The notes beneath the pieces are model-generated. The model was given only the letters and a program-made list of their open reading frames with translations, was not told where the DNA came from and did no database searches. Shown here piece after piece: positions 48,201-59,937 of a DNA stretch of 64,000 bases (positions are counted from its first letter, which is position 1; each line of letters opens with the position of its first letter). The stretch comes from Microplitis mediator (Eukaryota > Arthropoda > Insecta > Hymenoptera > Braconidae). The stretch is from the NCBI RefSeq assembly GCF_029852145.1, contig NC_079975.1, positions 18,349,275 to 18,413,274 of the forward strand, read 5' to 3'. The position numbers and the translations under genes were made by a program.

Positions 48201-50746
48201 CTGACTTCTCAGTGATATTTTCAACGAGGAATAGCCAAGAGTAGAAATAAATAATTGTGATATTTTTATACAATGGTAATCTTTGCCAGTAAATATGACG
48301 CCTGCAGTCAGCTGACAATCATCCATAATTATACAAAGATTTTCTTCTCATTACACATGCACATATACATATATTTTTTTATTTAATTATCTTCCACTAC
48401 TTATCTTTTTAATTGAAATCACTCTTAGTTCAAAACTAATTTATCAAAAAGCAACAAACATCTTTTAAAAAAATGAGTGACATGTATGTATGTATATTAA
48501 TTCAAATGATTTCAAAATTGTAATAATTCATCAATTTATTTATTTTTTCATTATTTTAATTATCAAAATTTCGTTGCTATTAAAGTGTTATTAATAAATA
48601 CAATAATGTAACACCAGAGACACGAATCTCACGATAACAATCGTGTTACTAACGCGTTCGTTACAGACAAACTAGTAACAGCTAAAGCAACTCCGTCGAC
48701 GACGTTTGCGATCGAACGCATGTCGTTCCTGTGACCCGGATCCTCTTCGTTCTTTGTCGTCACCAGGGCAATTGGTTCATGATTTTCCAAACTAAATTTT
48801 CTTTTTTGTTTTGTTTATTTAATATTATAATTATAAATATTTTATAAATAAGTATATGATTATTATTAAAACAACTATTAGTGTTATTATTATAACTATT
48901 ATTATTTTGTCAATCGATATTCTGATGACGTACACGCCATTGTCTTATTAATTCTTTTTTCACTACATTATTTTTTAACTCCAACAAGAAAAAATGGTCA
49001 TTTATAATTTTAAATTTATATATTTTATTTATAACTTGATATATTTATTTTTAGGATTTTTTATTTCACAAATATTTTTTAATTGACATATGAACTTTCG
49101 ATAAATGCTGGACCAATGTCCAGTGTAAACTGATTTATAAGATGACATTGAGATAATTTTTTATTTTTTACCCTCTACTTGTTTTAATTGACTTGTTACA
49201 ACTGGTCACAGATCACTAATCACTCATTTTTTTAATGGTTTAATAGTTATCATTTATTATTATATACTTCAAAGCAGATTTTTAACAACTACTAAGCGTT
49301 ATTGACAATGTGCTCTCTGCAGTTATTTAAATAAATGTATATATATGTATTTAAGTAACATATATTCGTAGCAAAGAAGAATAAAATTATATGGTAAAAT
49401 TTGGAGTGTGTTTGCTCACGAAAAAACCACGTACCACTGCATTGCCGACCCTCTACTACTTTTCAGTCTTAAAAGTGTGGGTGCTTTGATCTCTCCCTTT
49501 ACTGTACTGACTTGTTCTCTTTCTCTATCATTCAGTTTTTCCCTCTATACATGCTTGCTCTTTTCATTATTGTCATCTTTCTCAAACTATTTAGACATTA
49601 CGTATGTCTATCTTTTACACATACATAAATATCCGTGTATATATTATAAACCGAAGAGAAGAGAATCAAACTCTATACTACATTCTGTTCTGCGACCGCG
49701 CAGTCTAAAATTTTTTCTTCTATTTCTAAATAAATATACTTTTTTCTTTAATTTTTTATTACTTATTACCATCTTTTGAAATTGATTATTAGATTTATTA
49801 TTGACGTCAATTAATGTTTTTATTATGCAAGATTATAAAAAAAAAATATCTTTAATAGATATGTATGTATATACATATATGCGTCAACTATGTAATGCAG
49901 ATAATCTTTAAATACTGGTTTCATCCATAGCGTTTTACATTTGCATAAATTATTTATTTAATTGTATAAATATTTTTGTTCATTTCATCAACAATATTAA
50001 AAAAAAAATATATATATATATATATATAGATATTTTTGTGAATTATCGAAGTACTGTTGTGTATGAAAATGAAAACGAAGGTGCATATTAAACTGATAAA
50101 ATATTTATTATATGTACATAAAACGAACAAGTATGTATTGTGATAAGAATGTATACAGGTGTACTACTGATAACATATACATAGAAATGGTTATAAAAAA
50201 AAAAAAGAGGACTAAATAGTAGACAACTATTAACTACTCTAATTATCGAAAAAATATATTATTCAACGTGAAATGAAACTTTAAATTAGTATGCTTATCG
50301 TTAAAATAAGAAATAATTGGTGCTAGTACTGGAGTTTTTTGATAAAAAAAACGTTATTTTTTAAATAAAATTTCGTCAGTTAACGACGAAAAAAAAAAAA
50401 TCTATCTTTTTTTACGGTACAATACTCATAAAATAAACCAATTAAAATTTATTGGATAAAAAAATTTGTAAGAATTAAAAAAAAAATATTTTCTGTGACA
50501 TTTAGAAAATAAAATAAAACCATAGGAAATATATTGTTAATAACATTTGTTATGATGGCCGCAATATTTAAATAGATAAATTGATTAATTAATAAAATAT
50601 ATTATTAACAATATAATTACCGTAATAACTCCATCTTTCACAATAGATTTCCTACTTCTTATGATCATGCTGACAATTTTTTGTGAGATCTTGGCGGGCA
50701 TACTAACGCACTGGGCGCATAAACTTTTACGCTTTTTAAGTTTCAT
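42267..50746 (-). CDS. MFSD14: MFSD14/HIAT1-type major facilitator transporter
   Basis: Seven coding exons on the minus strand: 50621-50746, 46945-47346, 46440-46661, 45878-46161, 44266-44554, 43748-43901 and 42267-42373. Phases agree and give 527 residues with 12 expected membrane spans. Family blocks: VYHALVVIFLEFFAWGLLTM, HTFLMNGLIMGIKGLLSFLS followed by PLIGALSDVWGRK (the MFS loop 2-3 motif), AYVADVTEESQRS, TVFLSYLPEAGQYS, QMLxWYGFGSQTW, GLVQGMVTGMRGLCNGLGPA and PGPPFVFGALLV. The C-terminus is PLSPLVDNCNSAAL. HIAT1 proteins are orphan solute transporters expressed in neurons. The first exon begins MKLKKRKSLCAQC and has KDGVIT before the splice, like KDGG in vertebrates. Intron 1 is 3.3 kb and holds an alternative first exon. 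Confidence 0.93.
47745..47879 (-). CDS. Probable alternative first coding exon of MFSD14
   Basis: Inside intron 1 a minus-strand frame begins ATG at 47879 and runs 45 codons to a GTCAGA donor just below 47745, in phase 0, exactly the phase needed to join exon 2 (47346 downward). It reads MPPGAKGGAEGLDPSCSELH, continues acidic (DSEEITPETI) and ends LFQRCYRHLK. Base use is far more G/C-rich than the surrounding intron. It would replace the basic N-terminus MKLKKRKS by an acidic one. An internal cassette exon with acceptor near 47904 is the alternative. Confidence 0.6.
48640..48790 (-). promoter_or_regulatory. CpG-rich island in MFSD14 intron 1
   Basis: This stretch holds many CG dinucleotides (GTCGACGACG, GCGATCGAACGC, AACGCGTTCG) in otherwise AT-rich intron, about 800-900 bp upstream of the alternative exon. 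It may be its promoter or 5'UTR. No core motif was identified. Confidence 0.4.
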
Positions 50747-51523
50747 CAAATTGAATTTAAATTAAAAATTTTTAAAACAATTTTTTAACAATTTAGTATT
50801 AATTTGATAAACTCATTAGCCATCACAAATTGTGTATTTTTAAATACATCCAATTACTGTATTTATTATTATTAAAATAAAGACAAAATAAATAAAAAAA
50901 TAAACTTAATAGTATTGATAATTATATCAATAATAAAATGATGTTAAATAATCCTTATTGCCATGTATAATATATAAAATATAGGCTAACACACAAAAAA
51001 CACAACCACCATAATGCGAGGTGTCATACAAACGAGGAAATTTTCATTGAATGTAATACATGTAGATTGGCATTAACTTTATAATAAATGAGAAAAACAA
51101 CTGACGTAATCGACACCAGCGACAATATGGCGGTTGTTATTCTGTATCGATTATTGATAAGCGAAAAGAACCACCAACAGTCAATAACAATTCTACAGGA
51201 GACATTTGAAATATTTGTCATTAAAATTAAACATCGAGTTTCATATCTATATTTTACACTAGCATACGGCATTAGTCTCTTTTTCGTTCTTCCACTTCCA
51301 CTCTATTTCCACTGCACGGAGACGAGGGTCAGTCGGCACCAGGTCTGAATTAAATTCTGTCTATTTTATTAAATTTGTAAAATTTTATTTATCTTAATTC
51401 AAGTTTATATCCCATTAATTCATTACATCAATTAAAGATTTGTTTATTTCTACTTATATTTTTTAATCATTTTTTCTGTAGTTTTATTGTGAAGTGCAGA
51501 ATTAAAAAGTACTAAGGGCAAAA
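50747..51523. promoter_or_regulatory. Divergent promoter of MFSD14 and SLC25A3
   Basis: Intergenic 5' region of both genes. A probable non-coding first exon of SLC25A3 ends at a GTCTGA donor near 51343 (CGGCACCAG before it), with a 5'UTR intron up to about 51490. No TATA box is obvious. Confidence 0.4.
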
Positions 51524-53828
51524 ATGTGGTCGTCAATGTTGGAAGCCTCAAAGATGAATCCATTCGTAACACCTTTTTCAACTGCCAAATGTCAGGGACA
51601 AAATGATAACAGTCAAAGTTTAATTCCAGGTCGTAAAATTGGTGCTTTTAGCGTAGCAGAAGGTGGTAAGTAATTTTTTACATTTTTTTTTTAAATATTA
51701 AATCTTGAAATATAATTTCTTCAATTTATTTTACTCTAATCGATAGTTTAAAATTCATTTTTAATTGCGATAAATGATTCAAGTGCAAATTTTTTTTTTC
51801 CACTTGTCAAATCGAAAGTCAATCTAATGTCATGTGACTTGAACTTCATCTGAACTTGTAATTGAAATAGAAATTTAAAAAAAAAAAAGAAGTCATTCAT
51901 GTTATATAAATTAAAAAAAAAATTTTTTTAATGAAATACTTTAAATATTAAATTCACTGTTTAAATAAAATAAAGATGAATTATATAAGAGTTATACATG
52001 AGGTTAGCTATGTATTTTACTCTCATGCCGTGTCAGTGGAGCAACCGCGCGGGAGTAATTGCATAATGACGTCCATTTTGTCAAGGTATAGAGGTCTTAA
52101 TGACCTCGAAGATAATCTTCATTTACCCTCTTATCAATAGATAAATTTGGTAAATTATAATTACTTTTGTAATTTAAAGAATAAATGAATTTAAAGTTAA
52201 TTATGTACCACGTAATTTAAATAATAAAAACTAAAACAAATTATTAAGCAATAATAGATTAATAATAAAAATTAAAAAACGGCAAAAGTAAAAATGATAA
52301 TTTAAAAAACCAATGTTTATCATCTGACTGACCGACCTTGATTCAGGGTTACTAATGCTTGGATTGCGGACAACAGTTTAAAATAAACGATACCCTAAAA
52401 ATACAACATACGTACTCAATCAAGCAGACCTTGCTTACTTTTTTTTTTGTGTCACTTTTATGAATGATTTTCTTTCCATTGAAAAAATTTTAATTATTAT
52501 AATTATTGTTTAACAAAGTTTTTTTTTTAATCATTGACTATTAATTTATATAATAATTATTTGATTATTATAATGGAAATCAATATTCGACAGTTTTACT
52601 AAATTGAATAAGTTTAATTTAATTTAATTTTTCTTGTCTTTTCTGTGATTGTAGATAGCTGCGAATTTGGATCAAATCATTACTTTGTGCTATGCGGTCT
52701 TGGTGGTATTTTATCTTGTGGGCTTACTCACACGATGGTAACACCACTGGATTTAGTGAAATGTCGTATTCAAGTGGATCCTGATAAATACAAAAACGTT
52801 GTCACTGGTTTCAAGGTATATTATTTTATAATAATTACTCATTTTAAACATTAATGTTATTTATTTATTATAATCATTTTTTTAAATAAAATAAAACATA
52901 GGTGAGTCTCCAAGAAAGTGGAATGAAAGGGCTTGCTAGAGGTTGGGCACCAACTTTCTTCGGCTACTCGATGCAAGGAATGTTTAAATTTGGTCTGTAT
53001 GAAGTCTTCAAAGTCTACTATTCTGCATTGATTGGTGAGGAACTTTCATATGAATACAGAACAAGTTTGTACTTAGTTTCTTCAGCATCTGCTGAATTCT
53101 TTGCTGACATTGCCCTTGCACCTATGGAAGCGGCCAAGGTAATTAACAAGTACTTTATATTACTTAATTATAAATTTAAGTATTTATAATGTAAATAACA
53201 AAATATATTTTTTTAATTTAGGTTCGTATCCAGACCATGCCTGGTTACGCAGACACTCTTCGTCAAGCCCTACCAAAAATGATGGGTGAAGAAGGTATTG
53301 GTTGCTTCTACAAAGGTCTAGTTCCTCTTTGGCTTCGTCAAATTCCATACACTATGATGAAGTTTGCTTGTTTTGAACGTACCGTTGAGCTGCTCTACAA
53401 GTATGTCGTACCCAAACCACGTGAACAATGTTCCAAAGGCGATCAATTGGTTGTTACTTTTGCTGCCGGTTACATAGCTGGTGTTTTTTGCGCTGTAGTA
53501 TCTCATCCAGCTGACTCTGTAATTATCAACACTTAAAAATTACTAACAAAAAATTGATAGGAATAAATAACAATAATATCATCTAAATATAAAATTTTAG
53601 GTTGTATCAAAACTTAACCAAGAAAAAGGAGCAACGGCCGTAGATGTATTGAAGAAACTTGGATTTGGTGGAGTATGGAAAGGACTTGGACCTAGGATCG
53701 TAATGATTGGTACACTTACAGCTGCTCAATGGTTCATTTATGATGCCGTCAAGGTATACCTTCGTATGCCAAGACCACCACCACCAGAAATGCCCGAATC
53801 TCTCAAAAAGAAGTACGGCGTCGCTTAA
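51524..53828 (+). CDS. SLC25A3: Mitochondrial phosphate carrier protein
   Basis: Five coding exons, 51524-51665, 52655-52815, 52902-53138, 53222-53518 and 53601-53828, phases 1, 0, 0, 0, give 354 residues (family about 356). The three solute-carrier repeats show PLDLVKCRIQVDP, PMEAAKVRIQTMPGY and HPADSVVSKLNQE, the PxD/ExxK motifs of SLC25. NHYFVLCGLGGILSCGLTH opens the first repeat. It imports phosphate with protons into the matrix for ATP synthesis. The N-terminus MWSSMLEASKMNPFVTPFST is the insect type of presequence. TAA is followed by A-rich 3' flank. Confidence 0.97.
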
Positions 53829-54850
53829 AAATGTTCAAATCCAGCGGCTGCTGGTTGTTGATTAGATAAATAAATAATTCATAAAAACAAATAAAAAAAA
53901 TAAAAAAAAAATGAAAAATACAGTTCAGGAAACAAATAATTACTCTAGATGAATTCACTCACTATCTTTAATACAAAGGAAAAGTAATCACTCGATTAGT
54001 TAATTATTAATTGTATTAAATTACATAATACATTTTTATCATTTCTCAGTATTTATTTTCAATTTAAATATATTAACGAGAGCTACACTGCCGATATTTT
54101 AAATTGAAAAAATTTTATCATTAATTATTGTATGTAAAATATAATTTATATCAATGTAATTTGTTTTGTAGAATTTCGGTTTATAATCAGTATACTAATT
54201 ACGGCAATAAACATATGGCCTGTTTTCCCTTCCAATTCATAATTTTTCCTTATCAATTCCTGTATTAATAACAGTGAAGCAGTAAAAAATATTAATTATT
54301 AAATGACTTCGTTCTGTAAATAGAGTGATCAGTGAATAAACGAAAATGTCATAAAAACCATTAATGACTTCGTTTTTATTTTATAAAGTTATTTGTCTTT
54401 TTCTTTTAATATTATAAACAAAGTTGTTCGAAAAATTCCTAAATAAGATTGTTTCTCCTTTCCTTAAATCATTAATATGAAAACTACAATTACAACAAAG
54501 AAAGTCTTAATGTCAAATTTATTTTTTTTAAACTTCGAAAACTATTTATAATAATTTTATACAAAAAAAACTTGGAATTTGTTTTGAGTGGTAAGCAACA
54601 TTAATAATTAGACAATGATTTTGCCTAGACTAAAAACCATATTGAATTTGAAAACGCCGCTAAAATAACAGTTCCATCAACCTCTTAGGCCATCACTCTT
54701 GGAAAAATAATAATAATAATGTTGGTATCATTGCATGTACTTGGAAAGAAATAAATTAAGGTCGCCGTGTGATTGTTTTCATTTGTCAATCGTAAGTTAA
54801 GTATTGTTATTTAGTGAAGTACATAAAAAATATTTAATAAATTGTAAACA
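53829..54850. other. 3' flank of SLC25A3 and 5' flank of NF-YB
   Basis: AT-rich; AATAAA-type words near 53868-53900 probably end the carrier mRNA. No gene seen. Confidence 0.4.
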
Positions 54851-55806
54851 ATGGATAATAGTGGAGAAAGTGGAGATGATACTAATCCACCAGCAACGTC
54901 ATATTATACCAGCAGTGGAATGCCTGCTAATTACGTTGGAGTTCAATCAGATGATCTAGAAGGTAAAATTTTTTTTTATTAACCTTAACCTCTTATATTA
55001 TTTACTATCCTTCAATGACTAAATCACATTTTATTTTTATTTCTGAGTTATTTGAAAGTTTTATGTTTTTAGTTTAGTTAGAATTAACAATCAAAAACCT
55101 AATTCTTTTGTGAATTTTATAGAAAAACAATTAAAAATTTACAAAACTGTTACGTGTTTGAGGTGAAAACAAGTTTGGCAAACATTTTTAGTGGGATATT
55201 TTAAATTATTAATTGATAGATTAAACGGTACCTGACTAAAGTTTAAATTTATACTATAAAAGTTAAATTATTGTAGATGATCCAGAGAATACTGATGATT
55301 CAAATCACGGGGGAGGCGATCCATTACACAGTGGAGGAAGTGGTGGACCTGCTGGTCCATTACGTGAGCAAGATCGTTTTTTACCAATAGCAAATGTAGC
55401 TAAAATAATGAAAAAAGCAATTCCTGAAGCCGGAAAAATAGCGAAAGATGCCCGCGAATGTGTACAAGAATGTGTATCGGAATTCATATCATTTATAACA
55501 TCAGAAGCTAGTGACCGATGTTACATGGAAAAACGTAAGACAATAAATGGTGAAGATATTTTATTTGCTATGACAACACTAGGTTTCGATAATTATGTTG
55601 AACCTTTAAAAATTTATCTACAAAAATATCGTGAGGCAACAAAAGGTGATAATCCACAAGGTACAGGTGCACCTGCCGGTAACGGAAAGACTGATGCATC
55701 GAATTCAGCAATTTATGATGAGCAAGTATACGCTATTCCAAACACATCAGATACTATTATCTATAATTACTCGGGACCAGACCAGATGCAGTTTCCACTT
55801 TCTTGA
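54851..55806 (+). CDS. NF-YB: Nuclear transcription factor Y subunit beta
   Basis: Two exons, 54851-54962 and 55277-55806, phase 1, give 213 residues (human 207). The histone-fold domain is nearly invariant: REQDRFLPIANVAKIMKKAI, then EAGKIAKDARECVQECVSEF, SEASDRCYMEKRKTINGED, ILFAMTTLGFDNYVEPLK and YLQKYREATKGD. With NF-YC and NF-YA it forms the CCAAT-binding trimer that opens promoters. The N-terminal third is Gly/Ser/Asp-rich linker. The tail ends NYSGPDQMQFPLS. Confidence 0.97.
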
Positions 55807-56457
55807 TCTTCTGATGAATCTAACGACTCGTGGTCTTGCCTGGAGAAGTGAAAAATTTCTTAAATATATGTAATATGTAATTTTAATCCATCTAATATTT
55901 GTGATTAATTATTAATATTTATGTTATTTTCAATTTATAAATCAATAATAAATCAAAAGAAAATATAATTATTTTATTAATAATTTTTCTTTTTTAAAAT
56001 GTATTTTTGTAATTAACCTTAAACTCATGATCTGGAATCTAATTAATTATTTCTAAATTTTTTTTCTAAGTAATGGGTCTAATTATCCATCAATTACCAT
56101 CTTCGTGAACAGATTTTTAAAAAAGTCGAATAATTTTATCGTAGGAACAAAAATTTTTCTGTCTTAAAATATTAAAATACGATATTTAATATTTACATAA
56201 ATGAGAAATTCCATTCTTTCCTTGTGAAAAAACTTAATTAAAACATTAAAATTGAATGGGTCAAAGGAAAGAGGAGTAAATAAAGTATTAATATAAAGAA
56301 CTAAGTGATTCGTTATAAAAAAAAAAGGAGCTTTAAATAAATTAAATTAATTTTTTTTTTTTTTTTTTTTTTTTTAATGATAATGAAGGAGAATTGAATT
56401 ATCTTTTAATATTTACATTTATAACGTGAAATAACTATTTTAAACATATCACCCATT

Positions 56458-57881
56458 TCATTTAAATGCTTGATATAGTCTCCATGCACAGATACTCATT
56501 GCGGCAATTGTAATGGTCCCATGAAGTATTCTTCGTCGTTTATCATCTTTTCGTACAAGAAATGTCGGTGAACACGGTCCGAGAATTGCAAGCAACTCTA
56601 CATGAGGTAATTTACTAGTGTCCGTTTCAACTTGATACTGACAGCATGGATCAAACTGCCAGGATACAGTGTAAAGTCCACATGTGATAAAAGCAGTGAT
56701 ACCGAAAGTACTACAAATATAAGGTTTATCACCCCAAAGCACACCTGAAAACGTATTACATATGAACAAATAAATAAATGTAAACAAATAAATGTAATAA
56801 TATTTATATTCTATTGTTGTTGAAATTTATTTTACAATAAAAAATTACTATTATTACATTACTACTGTACCTGTAACAATAGCTGTTAATCCTGAAATTG
56901 ATGCTGTTTTATGTAAACAGTTTCCAACTGTTATCCATCTCGATGTTTCATCACCTAATTTTGAAGGTTCAATAACAATTAAATTACATTTTGCTTCAAG
57001 TGCTCTCTCTAATTCATATTCGAAGGTTTCATGAGCATTCGCACCATCATATACTTCTCGAATAATAGCAACATTTGAAGAATCGTTTCTAAAAAAAGTC
57101 AATTGATATAAATGACATTCATTGAAAGATAATGCACGTTTACAGATAATACAATTAAAATTTACAACAATATATGCATATACTGATTTTGGATACTAAG
57201 TACCTGTTTAAGATACTAAGAATTTTAATAAAATGATTTAAGGTAACCATGCTTATGATAGTAACAATATTTTTTATATTTATCTATAGAAAAATATAGT
57301 ATTGTGTCTATGAATATCGTAGTGTTAAAGCCGGTACTTTTATCCTACATTGGTTTTAAAAAAATTAACGACTCATTAATTTTATATAAAATGCTCCAAA
57401 TATATTATTTATAAAAATTTATATTCCACAGATTAAGAATTAAAATGAGTATAGGTGTATTTTTTATTGATAAACACTAAATTATCGCAAAATAAAAGAC
57501 ATTAATAAATATTTTTTGATTTCACTTCAAGATTATCAAAAACATATTTTACTATATTGTAAAGATAAGATACATATTTTAACTAAATTATCATAAGCAT
57601 TATTTTAATTATTTCACCGTTAAAAAAGTATGAATCTATAAAAAAAAATTTTTTTTGCTGATCAATATTAAGACTTGAAGATAAAAAAATTTAATGATTT
57701 TTTTGCTTTAAAATAATCATAAAAAATTAATTTTCAAGATTTTCAGGTTTAAAAAACAAAAAAATTTTTCAAAGCGGGAAATTAATGAAATAATTAATAA
57801 ATTTTGCAAAAAATTATTATTTTTATCTCAAGCTTAATTTATACTTAATTGTCATACACACCTGAGATTAGTATCATCCAT
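56458..57881 (-). CDS. TMEM11: Transmembrane protein 11, mitochondrial inner membrane
   Basis: Three exons on the minus strand: 57862-57881, 56871-57088 and 56458-56744, phases 2 and 1, give 174 residues (human 192). Family blocks: VAIIREVYDGANAHETFEYE, CNLIVIEPSKLGDETSRWIT, VGNCLHKTASISG, YTVSWQFDPCCQYQVE and LVRKDDKRRR. Two hydrophobic spans (ISGLTAIVTG region and FGITAFITCGLYTVS) cross the membrane. The family (PMI in flies) shapes cristae and mitochondrial morphology with the MICOS complex. It lies tail-to-tail with NF-YB. Confidence 0.95.
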
Positions 57882-58668
57882 AATATTTTATATTAATAGA
57901 ATCCTACTAGTTTTGACTAGAATAATATTTCTTGATTACTTCCTATACAAACGGATAAAAATTAGATGATAAAAACGTGTATTCACGATCAGCTGACTCC
58001 AAACTCCGAGCAAAATTGCAATCTAAAGGCTTGTACACAATCATTAAAAGTTTGGAAAAAAAATACCATATAAAAAAAGCTTTCTTTTTATTACTCTTAT
58101 TACAATGGCCTAGTTTACATTTCAAACCCTAGTATTCTGTCTACATATATGTATATAGAAAAAGAATAAACGGTTTATTTATTCCCGTTCAATACTGATT
58201 CACTTCTGGAGACCGATGAGACAGAGATCATAGAGACTACTCAGATTATAGGGCTGAAAATTTTGTAAGATTGAAATAAGACGTGTATTTTATGGAGAAA
58301 AAGTTGGCATGAAACTGTGACAGCCGGGAGTAATGAATAAGTGTTCTTAATTGCTCACAAAATGCTCAATTAAAATCTGCTGTTGCTCTCTTTATTAATT
58401 AATTTTTTAATTATTTATTGATAATTAAAAATACAAAAATTTTTTTTTCTTTATCGAAGTAAACATCAAGACTTTTCTTAAAATTTTTCAAACTATTAAA
58501 TTGCTCATCTTTTGTTTGTTCGATACCTATACGATTTTTTATAAAATAACTTTTATTTATTTTTAATTAATTAATAATAATTATTATGATTTAAATAGTT
58601 GTCAAATGGTGATGTCATGAGTGGTCGTAGACACCTCGCCTTTGCACATGAGCGCAAATAAATTTATC

Positions 58669-58678
58669 GCGCATGCGC
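58669..58678. promoter_or_regulatory. Perfect NRF1-type palindrome GCGCATGCGC
   Basis: GCGCATGCGC is the core NRF1/ewg site. It lies about 790 bp upstream of the TMEM11 start, in a local CG-rich patch (CGCGCATGCGCAC, then TCGCGCAAGCG). NRF1 often controls genes for mitochondrial proteins. Confidence 0.5.
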
Positions 58679-59340
58679 ACAAATGAACTTTTCGCGCAAG
58701 CGTATTGTGTAATCGACTTTTTAAAATAATAATTCGATTGAAATGAGTAATTAAAATCATGTTAGGAAGAAAAATTGAATTCTGCTGCATGTAATTATCA
58801 TATTTCCGCAGACCAAGTACACTAAACTTTTTTTTTTCTTCTTAATTTTTACACTTACAACGGTAATTTTTTTTACTCCAAACTTTATCTTCTACTCGGT
58901 ATTTTTTAATTTCAATTTTTTTTGTAAAGAATAAAATTATTTCAATTGTAATAAATTTTGAACGAGTACATATTGACATTGCATCTTTAAAAAAAATTGA
59001 TCTTATGTGGGATATTTCACTTTTTTTGTAAAGTATATAAATTAACTCTTATAAGTTGATATATATACACACTTGTTTATAGCAATTAAAAGTATAAAAA
59101 TTCAACAAATATTAATAGCTAGAAATAAATAGATTGAATTTCTAACAATAAACAACAAACAAAACAACTTATGTAATAGCTCGATTATCAAGTATTATAT
59201 CATTTATAATATTGAACCCCTGATAATAAAATTATTTAATATTAAAACTATGATCCAGTTACTGCTTAATTTTACCCATAGACACATATATATGAAATCA
59301 CCTTCCAACATAAAGAGGCTGAAAATAGTTATTTTTTATG

Positions 59341-59723
59341 TACAGTAGGACCTCGTTATAAGACTACGCGTTCTAAGACTCTTCCTCTCTCAATTTGTTA
59401 AAACTCGATCGGAACGCTTCCCTCACCAACAACTCAACAAAAGTTTTGCGTCTAAACCTCGCTATAAGACTAACGACCAGTACGACTAAAATCGAGATAA
59501 AATGTACATACATAAAGATTGTAGATTAAATAATGTATTTCCATAAAGAATACTTAAAATTTCGTGGTATCAAAAAATTAATTAACAGAAAAGAACGACA
59601 AAATTCTGTTTATTTATGACTATATATAAAATAGATTCACTGTATAATAGAGCAGAGTTGAACTGAATACATAAATAAAACGCAAAACGGCGATAGTCTT
59701 ATAGCGAGGTTTCGGCGCAAAAG
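59341..59723. mobile_element. Pogo/Tigger-like terminal repeat and nested inverted pair
   Basis: TACAGTAGGACCTCGTTATA at 59341 has the CAGTxG(A)CCTCxxTATA pattern of pogo-like Tc1/mariner ends, preceded by TA. Inside, GCGTCTAAACCTCGCTATAA (from about 59448) and, in reverse, GCGCCGAAACCTCGCTATAA (to about 59719) form an inverted pair. No transposase is seen, so it is a decayed or non-autonomous copy. Confidence 0.55.
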
Positions 59724-59764
59724 CTGTTAAGCACAATAGTAGAAGTACCTCAATTCTAAGAATT

Positions 59765-59937
59765 TTTTTCCTTTTTTTTTCTAGTAAAAAGTTACCTCTA
59801 AATTGAGGAAAAATTAACCGAAAATTTTTCTTTCCAACTTTTGCTGTCAAATTGTCGGCGAATTCGGGCATCAAAATTTCAGGTAATTTCAACGTCAAAT
59901 TACTGTCAATTTCAAGTAAAGTGGCTATTAGGGACAT
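59765..59937 (-). repeat. Interspersed repeat copy B (reverse of 1385-1529)
   Basis: Read on the minus strand this opens TCCCTAATAGCCACTTTACT and tracks the copy at 1385-1529 through AATTGACAGTAATTTGAC, GACAGCAAAAG and AATTTAGAGGTAACTT. Its divergence is moderate. It directly follows the pogo-like element. Confidence 0.75.

Noticed and set aside
49408..49779. 123-codon plus-strand frame in the MFSD14 intron
   Set aside because: Leu/Ser/Phe/Tyr-rich CT-repeat composition and no recognisable motif.
59620..59937. 105-codon minus-strand frame
   Set aside because: It spans the junction of the pogo-like element and repeat copy B; composed of repeat sequence.
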